DNA from: CAMAVH01 sp036500145
GTDB lineage: Bacteria; Pseudomonadota; Alphaproteobacteria; SMXQ01
Assembly (NCBI GenBank): GCA_036500145.1
Contig: DASYCO010000001.1
Location: 1 to 43,142, forward strand
DNA length: 43,142 bases
Reading direction: 5' to 3'
The notes beneath the pieces are model-generated. The model was given only the letters and a program-made list of their open reading frames with translations. It was not told where the DNA came from and searched no databases. The translations under genes and the position numbers were made by a program. Each line of letters starts with the position of its first letter. Within the stretch, counting starts at the first letter, position 1. Positions 1 to 7,406 of this stretch are shown here, in pieces.

Positions 1-1
1 G

Positions 2-976
2 AAGGGCTTGGTGCGCGCGGTCGGCGGCGTCTCCTTCACGATCGGAAGCAAAGAGATCGTGGGGATCGTCGGCGAATCCGGCTGCGGCAAGACCGTGACC
101 CTGCTGAGCGTGGTCGGCCTGATCAACGACCCCAACGCCGAGATCGGCGGCTCGATCAAATACAAAGGGCGGGAGCTGATCGGCCTGCCGCAAGCGGAGC
201 TGCGCCACGTTCGGGGCGAGGAGATCGCGATGATCTTCCAGGACCCGATGACCGCCTTGACGCCGGTCTACACGATCGGCTGGCAGATCGCCGAGCAGCT
301 CCGCGCCCATAACAGCATGTCGGCCAAAGCCGCGCGCAACCGGGCGATCGAGCTGCTGCGCGAGACCGGCATTCCCAATCCCGACGTGACCATCGATCGC
401 TATCCGCACCAGCTTTCCGGCGGCATGCGCCAGCGCGCCTTCATCGCCATGGCGCTGTCCTGCAATCCCTCGCTGCTCATCGCCGACGAGCCGACCACGG
501 CGCTCGACGTCACGGTGCAGGCGCAGATCCTCGATCTGATCCGGCGCCTGCGGCGCGATTTCGGCTCCGCCATCATGCTGGTCACCCATGACATGGGCGT
601 GGTGGCGGATATCGCCGACCGCGTCGTCGTCATGTATGCCGGCCGCATCGTCGAGGCGGGGACCAAGGAACAGGTGTTCCGCGCACCGCAGCATCCCTAT
701 ACCTGGGGCCTGTTCAATTCGATCCCGCCGCTGGATGGCGCGCGCCCGAAGCGCCTGGTCTCGATCCCCGGCGCGCCGCCCTCGCTGCTCCACTTGCCGG
801 AAGGCTGCTCCTTCGGCCCGCGCTGCAGCCAGCGCTTCGACGCCTGCGACCAGCGCCCGCCGCTGGAAGGCGCGGGCGGCCATCTCGCCGCTTGCTGGAT
901 ACCGCCGGAGCAGCGCAAGGAAGCGCGCTATCGTGCGGCGCATCCTGAAAGCGCGCTACGGAGGGCCGGCCAGTGA
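2..976 (+). CDS. Oligopeptide/dipeptide ABC transporter ATP-binding protein (DppD/OppD-type), 5' end outside window
   Basis: This is one of the two cytoplasmic ATPases that power peptide/nickel-type ABC importers. The reading frame is open to the left edge, so the true start is upstream; the TTG at 8 is probably internal. About 324 residues are visible. The sequence shows Walker A (GESGCGKT), Q-loop (IFQDPM), ABC signature (LSGGMRQR), Walker B (LLIADEPTTALD) and the H-loop (THD). The C-terminal oligopeptide-family extension carries a Cys pair (CSFGPRCSQRF). The stop codon overlaps the start of the next ATPase gene (GTGA at 973-976), so the two are translationally coupled. The permease and binding-protein genes must lie to the left. 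Substrate is unknown; the family includes dipeptide, oligopeptide, glutathione and nickel systems. Confidence 0.93.
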   Translation, partial: KGLVRAVGGVSFTIGSKEIVGIVGESGCGKTVTLLSVVGLINDPNAEIGGSIKYKGRELIGLPQAELRHVRGEEIAMIFQDPMTALTPVYTIGWQIAEQLRAHNSMSAKAARNRAIELLRETGIPNPDVTIDRYPHQLSGGMRQRAFIAMALSCNPSLLIADEPTTALDVTVQAQILDLIRRLRRDFGSAIMLVTHDMGVVADIADRVVVMYAGRIVEAGTKEQVFRAPQHPYTWGLFNSIPPLDGARPKRLVSIPGAPPSLLHLPEGCSFGPRCSQRFDACDQRPPLEGAGGHLAACWIPPEQRKEARYRAAHPESALRRAGQ

Positions 977-2004
977 ACGCGGCTTCGCTCCGCCCGGCCA
1001 ACGGCGTGCCGCTGCTCAAAGCGCGCAACGTCAGCAAGCAGTTCAAGGTCGGCAACAGCGTCATTCCCGGCGAGAACAAGATCGTGCATGCGGTGGACGG
1101 CGTCTCGCTCGACGTCTGGCGCGGCGAAACCCTCGGCCTGGTCGGGGAATCCGGCTGCGGCAAGTCGACACTCGGGCGCTGCCTGGTCCGCCTCTACGAG
1201 ATCACCGACGGCAAGCTGGAATTCGAAGGGGTCGACATCTCGACCCTCGGCACCCGTGCCCTGCGGCCGATCCGCCGCCGCATGCAGATGGTGTTCCAGG
1301 ACCCGTACTCGTCGCTCAACCCGCGCCGCCGCATCGCCGACCTCCTGGCCGAGCCGCTGTAGGTGCATGGTCGCCGCAGCCGCAGCGAGATCAACGATCG
1401 CGTCGCCGAGCTGATGAGGTTGGTCGAGTTGTCGCCGGACCATCTCGGCCGCTTCCCGCACGAATTCTCCGGCGGACAGCGCCAGCGCATCGGCATCGCC
1501 CGCGCCCTGGCGCTCAATCCCGAAGTCATCATCTGCGACGAGCCGGTCTCGGCGCTCGACGTGTCGGTGCAGGCCCAGGTGGTCAACCTGCTCGGCGACC
1601 TGCAGCGCGAGCGCGGCCTGTCATACCTGTTCATCTCGCACGATCTTTCCGTCGTGCAGCATCTCGCCCATCGCGTCGCGGTGATGTATCTCGGCAAGAT
1701 CGTCGAGCAGGCGCCGCGCGCCAGCCTGTGGGCGCGGCCGCTGCATCCCTACACCCGCGCCCTGCTCGACGCCGTGCCGGTGCCCGATCCGGACCAGCCC
1801 AAGCTGATCGACCAGCCTATGGTGGAAGGCGAGATTCCCTCGCCGATCGCGCCGCCCTCGGGCTGCCGCTTCCGCACGCGCTGCCCCTTCGCCCAGGCCA
1901 TCTGCGCCGAGGCCGAGCCGCCGCTCAAGGCGGTGGCCGAAGGACATTTCGTCGCCTGCCATTTCGTCGAGCGCAAGCCGAACGGCGAGATCGTCGCGCC
2001 GTAA
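973..2004 (+). pseudogene. Oligopeptide ABC transporter second ATPase (DppF/OppF-type), interrupted by an in-frame TAG
   Basis: This reads as one continuous frame of 344 codons broken by a TAG at 1360-1362. The first part (973-1362, GTG start, 129 aa) holds Walker A (GESGCGKST) and the Q-loop (VFQDPYSSLNPRRR). The second part (1363-2004) holds the signature (FSGGQRQR), Walker B (VIICDEPVSALD), H-loop (SHD) and the Cys-containing C-terminal extension (GCRFRTRCPF). Family members usually read EPL-(R/Q)-x-HG here; this sequence reads EPL-stop-VHG, so a single CAG-to-TAG change would explain it. No frame shift or other decay is visible. It could be a recent nonsense mutation, a sequencing error, or two fragments restarting at GTG 1363. 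As written, neither fragment contains a complete ATP site. Confidence 0.85.
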
Positions 2005-2025
2005 GGTGCGGCAAGATCGGGCGCC

Positions 2026-4383
2026 TTAGCGCAGGCCGTTGATCGCGCGCCAGATCTTCTCGGGCGTCGCCGGCATGTCGATGTGGTTGAGGCCGTAAGG
2101 CCGCAAGGCGTCGGCCACCGCGCCGATCACCGCCGGGATGGAGCCGATGACGCCGGCTTCTCCGGCACCCTTCACGCCCAGGGTGTTGCTGGTGCTCGGC
2201 ACGGAGTTCGTCAGCACTTCCATGTAGGGCATGTTGGCCGCGCGCGGCATGGCGTAGTCCATGAACGAGCCCGTCAGAAGCTGCCCGCTGTAGCGGTCAT
2301 AGGACACCTCTTCCATCAGCGCCTGGCCGATGCCCTGGGCGACGCCGCCGCAGACCTGGCCCACCACCATGTCGTGGTTGAGCACGACTCCGACGTCGTC
2401 GGCGACGACGTAGCGCAGGATGTTCACCTCGCCCGTATCGGGGTCTATCTCGATCTCGCAGATATGGCAGCCGTTGGGATAGCTCGGCTCCGGTGGCTTG
2501 AAGATCGCCCCCGCGTCGAGCCCGCCCGCCAGTTCCGCCGGCAGGCCGGGCCTGGTCGCCGCCTGCGCCACTTCGCCGAAGCGCAGCACGCGGTTGGTGC
2601 CGCGCGCCGAAAACAGCCCGTCGCTGAAGCTCACCTCGTCGGCCGCGACGCCGAGCTCATGGGCGGCGACGCGCGTCGCCTTGGCCACCACCGCGTCGGA
2701 GGCCAGCGACAGCGCGGAGCCCGCCGTCATCATCGAGCGCGAGCCGAAGCTGCCGCGCCCCATCTTCACCTTGTCGGTGTCGCCCTGCACCACGCGCACG
2801 CTTTCGCGCGGCACGCCGAGCTTGTCCGACACCATGTCGGCGAAAATCGTCTCATGGCCCTGGCCGTTCGACATGGTGCCGACCAGCACGGTGATCTCGC
2901 CGTCGGCGCCGAAGCGCAGGTCGGCATATTCCTCCCACGGCGCGCCATAGGGGCCGCCGGCCTGCTCGATGCAGTTGGCCACGCCCATGCCGCGCAGCTT
3001 GCCGGCCGCCTTCGCCGCCTTGCGGCGCGCCGCGAAGCCGCGCCAGTCGGCCGCCTCGGCCGCCATGGTCATGTTGCGGTCGAAGTCGCCGGTGTCGTAG
3101 GTGAAGAGCAAGCCCGTCTTGTAGGGCATGGCGGCGGCGGGAATGACGTTGCGCCGGCGGATGTCGAGCCGGTCGATGCCCATCTCGTCGGCGGCGATGT
3201 CGATGATGCGCTCTAGCATGTAGGTGGCTTCCGGCCGCCCCGCGCCGCGATAGGACGAGGTCGGCGCGGTGTTCGAGAACAGCCCGTCGGCGCGCGCATG
3301 GATCGCCGGCAGCACATAGACGCCCGACAGCGAGCCGAGATTGTTGGTCGGCGGATGCGCGCCACGCAGCGCGACGTAAGCGCCGAGGCTGGCGAGGCTA
3401 TGCACGCGAAGGCCAAGGAACTTGCCGTTCGCGTCGAGGCCGAGCTCGACGTCGACCACGTTGTCGCGGCCATGGTCGTCGGCCAGCAGGGATTCGCTGC
3501 GGTCCGCCTGCCAGGCGACGGGCCGGCCCAGGCGCTTGGCCGCCCACAGCACGAGGATCTGCTCGCGGAACAGCCCGCCCTTGAGGCCGAAGCCGCCGCC
3601 GACGTCCGGCGAGATGACGCGGATCCTGTCCTCGGGAATCCTGAAGATGAACTTGGCCAGCACGCTGCGCATCTGGTGCGGCGTCTGGTGACCGGTATGC
3701 AGCGTGTAGCGCTCCGTCGCGGCGTCATAGGCGCCGATGGCGTTGCGCGGCTCCATCGGGTTGGCCGCCACGCGGCTGATGACGATGCGCTGCTTCGTCA
3801 CATGGGCGGCCCGCGCCATGGCCGCCGCCACCGCTCCCGCGTCGCCGAGCTCGTAGCTGAAGGAGCGGTTGCCCGGCGCCTGCGGCCAGATCTGCGGCGC
3901 ATCCGCGTCGGCCGCCTGGGCCGTGTCGGTCACCGACGGCAAGGCGTCGTAGTCGACCATGATCTGCTCGGCAGCGTCCTTGGCCTCGGCTAGGCTCTCC
4001 GCCACCACTAGGGCGACGGCGTCGCCGGTGAAGCGCACGCGGTCAGTGGCCAGCGCCAGATGCGGCGGCTCGATGATCTTCTGCACCTGGCCATGAATGT
4101 CGCGCGGCAGGCTGACGCAGGGAATGGCGCCCAGGCCGTCGGCCAGCACGTCGGCACCCGTCAGCACCGCCAGCACGCCGGGCATCGCCTTGGCGTCCGA
4201 AACGTCGAGGGAGGCAATAACGGCATGGGCATGGGGCGAGCGGAGGACATAGGCATGGGCGGCGCCCTTCGGGCGCAGGTCGTCGGTGTAGCGGCCGCGT
4301 CCGGTCAGCAGCCGCTCGTCCTCGACGCGCCCTCGCCCATTCAACCTGAGGTGGCCGTCCGTCTTGCCGAAACGCTCGGTCAC
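2026..4383 (-). CDS. Xanthine dehydrogenase family protein, molybdopterin-binding (CoxL-type) subunit
   Basis: This is the large catalytic subunit (785 aa) of a molybdenum hydroxylase, which hydroxylates aldehydes or N-heterocycles using water. The GTG start at 4383 follows an AGGAAGAAAGG-type ribosome site. The N-terminal aldehyde-oxidase a/b-hammerhead domain begins with GRGRVEDERLLTGRGRY. The molybdopterin-binding region shows PDVGGGFGLKGG, and the catalytic-glutamate motif near the C-terminus is GVKGAGEAG. The active-site loop reads SYRGAGRPE. That is the form II pattern, not the AYxCSFR loop of true form I CO dehydrogenase, so a CO substrate is unlikely. The FAD (CoxM) and 2Fe-2S (CoxS) subunits are not adjacent: upstream lies a divergent ThDP-enzyme gene and downstream a convergent ABC gene. 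Substrate is unknown. Confidence 0.9.
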   Translation of the reverse strand: MTERFGKTDGHLRLNGRGRVEDERLLTGRGRYTDDLRPKGAAHAYVLRSPHAHAVIASLDVSDAKAMPGVLAVLTGADVLADGLGAIPCVSLPRDIHGQVQKIIEPPHLALATDRVRFTGDAVALVVAESLAEAKDAAEQIMVDYDALPSVTDTAQAADADAPQIWPQAPGNRSFSYELGDAGAVAAAMARAAHVTKQRIVISRVAANPMEPRNAIGAYDAATERYTLHTGHQTPHQMRSVLAKFIFRIPEDRIRVISPDVGGGFGLKGGLFREQILVLWAAKRLGRPVAWQADRSESLLADDHGRDNVVDVELGLDANGKFLGLRVHSLASLGAYVALRGAHPPTNNLGSLSGVYVLPAIHARADGLFSNTAPTSSYRGAGRPEATYMLERIIDIAADEMGIDRLDIRRRNVIPAAAMPYKTGLLFTYDTGDFDRNMTMAAEAADWRGFAARRKAAKAAGKLRGMGVANCIEQAGGPYGAPWEEYADLRFGADGEITVLVGTMSNGQGHETIFADMVSDKLGVPRESVRVVQGDTDKVKMGRGSFGSRSMMTAGSALSLASDAVVAKATRVAAHELGVAADEVSFSDGLFSARGTNRVLRFGEVAQAATRPGLPAELAGGLDAGAIFKPPEPSYPNGCHICEIEIDPDTGEVNILRYVVADDVGVVLNHDMVVGQVCGGVAQGIGQALMEEVSYDRYSGQLLTGSFMDYAMPRAANMPYMEVLTNSVPSTSNTLGVKGAGEAGVIGSIPAVIGAVADALRPYGLNHIDMPATPEKIWRAINGLR

Positions 4384-4533
4384 GATACCCTTTCTTCCTG
4401 CCGTTATCGGGGTCTAATATGCTACACCCTGGGTATCTGACATTCCAGTAAACCCGCCGCCAAATCCGGCCTTCCGGAGCTGTTGTCGGGCTATATAGCT
4501 GGTCAAAACAATAGCAGCGAGTGCGGATCGATC

Positions 4534-6318
4534 ATGGCGACTCTCGAGGACATCGAACTACCGGTCAACGTCGGCAACCCGGCCATCGAATGGTCGAGCG
4601 ACGTCATGGCCGAGATGATGCGCCGCCTGGGCGTGAAGTACATGGCCATGAATCCGGGCGCCAGCTATCGCGGCCTGCACGACAGCCTGGTCAACTACCT
4701 CGGCAACCGCGACCCGCAGATGCTGCTGACCTTGAGCGAAGGCCATGCCGTCGCCATCGCGCATGGTTACGCCAAGGTCACCGAGGAGCCCATGGGCTGC
4801 CTGCTGCACAGCAACGTCGGCCTGATGAACGGCCTGATGCAGATCTTCAACGCCTGGTGCGCCCGCGTGCCGATGACGGTGATCGGCGCCGTCGGCCCGA
4901 TCGACGCCGCCGAGCGCCGCCCCTGGGTCGACTGGATTCACACCACGGCCGACCAGGGCGCGATGCTGCGCCACTACGTCAAATGGGACAATACGCCCGC
5001 CTCGATCCCCGCGATGATCGAGGCGCTGCTGCGCGCCCAGCAGATCGCCCGCACCGCGCCGAAAGGCCCCGTCTATGTCTGCCTCGATGCCGGCCTGCAG
5101 GAAAAGCCGAGCGAGCAGACGCTCGAAGACCTGCCCGACATCGCGCGCTACCAGCCGGGCCCGACGCCCGCGCCGGCGCCCGCCGCCGTCGACGAGATGG
5201 TGCAGCGCCTGATGGCGGCGAAGCGCCCGCTGCTGTTCATCGGCAAGGTGTCGCGCGACGACGCCGACTGGGAGCGCCGCGTGAAGCTCGCCGAGATGAC
5301 GGGGGCCCGCGTGGTGACGGACCTGCGCGCCGGCGCCGCCTTCCCGACCGACCATCCGCTGCACGGCCCGGCGCCGCGCCCGAACCTGCCGAAGGAAAGC
5401 CAGGACCTGATGCGCCAGGCCGACCTGATCGTCGCCTTCGACTGCGTCGACCTCGCCGGCGCGCTGCAGCTGATCGCCGCTGGCGGCGGCCCGGCCAAGG
5501 CCTACATGATCCACTGCTCGATCGACTCCTACGTCCACAACGGCTGGACCATGGACCACCAGGGCCTGCCCGCCGTGGACCTGCGCGTGCTCGCCGAGCC
5601 GGACGCCACCATCGAAGCGCTGCTGCCGGCGCTCGCCGCCAAGGGCGCCAAGCCCGACGGCAAATGGGAAGGCGTGGCGCCTGCCTCGCACGCCATTCCC
5701 GCCCCGCCCGCGCTGGCCGACGGCCCCATCACCTACAAAGAGCTGACCTACTGCCTCGCCCAGGCGCGCCAGAACCGCAAGTTCACCATCGTGCGCTTCA
5801 GCCTGGGCTGGGCGAGCGAATACTACCCGTTCCACGAGCCGCTCGACTTCCTCGGCTGGGACGGCGGCGGCGGCCTCGGCGCCGGTCCCGGCATGGGCAT
5901 CGGCGCCGGCCTCGCCCTGCGTGGCTCGGGACGCGTCGCCATGACGCTGCTCGGCGACAGCGACTTCCTCCAGGGCCTGACGGCGCTGTGGACGGCGGCG
6001 CACTACCGCATCCCCTGCCTGATCATCGTCTGCAACAACAAGTCGAACTTCAACGACGAGATCCATCAGGAAGCCGTCGCCAAGGAGCGCGGCCGTCCGG
6101 TCGAGAACAAATGGATCGGCATGCGCATCGACGATCCCGCCTGCGACATCAAGAAGCTCAGCGAAGGCCAGGGCGTCGAAGCGTCCGATCCGGTCAAGCG
6201 CGCCGGCGACCTGACCGCAGCGCTTGAGAAGGCCATCCTTGCGGTCGAAGCGGGCCGTCCCTATGTGCTTGACCTGACAATGATTCCTACCGGCGGGCCG
6301 TTACTCAAGCGTGCCTGA
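4534..6318 (+). CDS. Thiamine-diphosphate-dependent enzyme, acetolactate synthase/benzoylformate decarboxylase-like
   Basis: This 594-aa protein has the three-domain layout of the ThDP family: an N-terminal Pyr domain, a central domain and a C-terminal PP domain. The Pyr-domain catalytic glutamate is seen in LSEGHAVAIAHGYAK. The cofactor motif is GDSDFLQG followed by CNNK at the usual spacing; the third residue is Ser where GDG is usual. I prefer the ATG at 4534 over the TTG at 4483, which would add 17 residues before the conserved region. It is divergent from the CoxL gene and followed at 129 bp by a DapA-family gene, so it probably takes part in catabolism of an oxo-acid. It is not a housekeeping IlvB, since no small subunit is nearby. 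The reaction is unassigned. Confidence 0.85.
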   Translation: MATLEDIELPVNVGNPAIEWSSDVMAEMMRRLGVKYMAMNPGASYRGLHDSLVNYLGNRDPQMLLTLSEGHAVAIAHGYAKVTEEPMGCLLHSNVGLMNGLMQIFNAWCARVPMTVIGAVGPIDAAERRPWVDWIHTTADQGAMLRHYVKWDNTPASIPAMIEALLRAQQIARTAPKGPVYVCLDAGLQEKPSEQTLEDLPDIARYQPGPTPAPAPAAVDEMVQRLMAAKRPLLFIGKVSRDDADWERRVKLAEMTGARVVTDLRAGAAFPTDHPLHGPAPRPNLPKESQDLMRQADLIVAFDCVDLAGALQLIAAGGGPAKAYMIHCSIDSYVHNGWTMDHQGLPAVDLRVLAEPDATIEALLPALAAKGAKPDGKWEGVAPASHAIPAPPALADGPITYKELTYCLAQARQNRKFTIVRFSLGWASEYYPFHEPLDFLGWDGGGGLGAGPGMGIGAGLALRGSGRVAMTLLGDSDFLQGLTALWTAAHYRIPCLIIVCNNKSNFNDEIHQEAVAKERGRPVENKWIGMRIDDPACDIKKLSEGQGVEASDPVKRAGDLTAALEKAILAVEAGRPYVLDLTMIPTGGPLLKRA

Positions 6319-6447
6319 CCGCCTCGGCAGGCTGGCTTGACTTGGCTGCGCCGCGCCTGCGATGTTACGTGCAGACCCCTATGATATTTCGAGTTCCGCG
6401 CACGGCGTTAACCTGCGCGCCGCTCTCCACGCCGAAAGGATTTCGTC

Positions 6448-7386
6448 ATGGCTCATGATCTGATCGAAGGCTCGTTCGTCGCCGTCGTCACGCCGTTCAA
6501 CCGCGACGGCAGCGTCGACTTCGAAGGCTTCCGCACCATCCTCGACTTCCAGGAGCGCAACGGCTCGGTCGCCGTGCTGATCATGGGCTCGACCGGCGAA
6601 GTCTCCATGCTCTCCATCGAAGAGCGTCACGCGATCATCCGCGAGACCGTGAAGATGAAGAAGGGCAAGATGCAGCTGTGGTACGGCTGCAGCGGCAACA
6701 GCACAGACTCGGCGATCAAGATGACGCAGTTCGCCGAGAAGGAAGGCGCCGACGGCGCCATCCTCGCCGCGCCCTCCTACATCTGCGCGCCGGAAGACGA
6801 CATCGTCGAGTACTTCCTCGACATCGCCAATGCGGTGAAGCTGCCGCTCGGCATCTACAACAACCCGCCGCGCGTGAAGAGCGACTTGAACACCGAGCAG
6901 CTCCTCAAGCTGTTCGAGCATCCGAACTTCGTCGTGCACAAGGAATCGACCACCCGCGTCGGCCAGGTCGCCCAGGTGCTGAAGGCAAAGCCGAACGTCG
7001 CCGTCATGTGCTGCGACTCGCCGAACCTCGGCCTCGTCGTGCCCACCATGTCGCTCGGCGGCCACGGCACCGCGAACATGACCGGCAACCTGGCGCCGGC
7101 CGAAATCGCCACCATGTCGACGCCGTGGAAGACCCCGGCCCAGTCGGAAACGTTCCGCGACACCTACCTCAAGATGCTGCCGCTGCTGCACTACTGCTAC
7201 AGCGCCATCAACCCGGTCGCCGTGAAGTCGCTGATGCAGGCCGTCGGCCTGCCGTCGGGCCCGCTGCGCAAGCCCCTGAAGCCGCACAACCCGCAGGCCA
7301 TCGCCAAGGGCGTGCAGATCATGAAGGACCTCGGCCTGCTCGATAAGTACGGCCTGAAGCCGAACCTCGCCAGCGCCGCCGAATAG
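6448..7386 (+). CDS. Dihydrodipicolinate synthase (DapA) family lyase/aldolase
   Basis: This 312-aa TIM-barrel protein belongs to the family of Schiff-base, pyruvate-dependent aldolases and lyases. The Schiff-base lysine is K165 (VVHKEST) and the catalytic tyrosine is Y137 (GIYNNPP). The substrate loop reads GSTGE (47-51), where biosynthetic DapA has GTTGE. The start is ATG after a GAAAGGA ribosome site. It lies between a ThDP enzyme and a molybdoenzyme, 20 bp before the latter, which argues for a catabolic role. A role in lysine synthesis is unlikely. Related proteins cleave or dehydrate sugar acids, N-acetylneuraminate or hydroxybenzylidene pyruvates; the sequence does not decide among them. 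Confidence 0.88.
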   Translation: MAHDLIEGSFVAVVTPFNRDGSVDFEGFRTILDFQERNGSVAVLIMGSTGEVSMLSIEERHAIIRETVKMKKGKMQLWYGCSGNSTDSAIKMTQFAEKEGADGAILAAPSYICAPEDDIVEYFLDIANAVKLPLGIYNNPPRVKSDLNTEQLLKLFEHPNFVVHKESTTRVGQVAQVLKAKPNVAVMCCDSPNLGLVVPTMSLGGHGTANMTGNLAPAEIATMSTPWKTPAQSETFRDTYLKMLPLLHYCYSAINPVAVKSLMQAVGLPSGPLRKPLKPHNPQAIAKGVQIMKDLGLLDKYGLKPNLASAAE

Positions 7387-7406
7387 GCGGCGCTGCGGAC
7401 GGGCGG

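Noticed and set aside
588..2042. 484-codon plus-strand frame across the stop in the second ABC ATPase
   Set aside because: It is in another phase and lacks ABC motifs. It does not rescue the interrupted gene.
2026..4383. Carbon monoxide dehydrogenase large subunit
   Set aside because: The active-site loop lacks the Cys of form I enzymes (SYRGAGR instead of AYxCSFR), and no CoxM/CoxS genes are adjacent.
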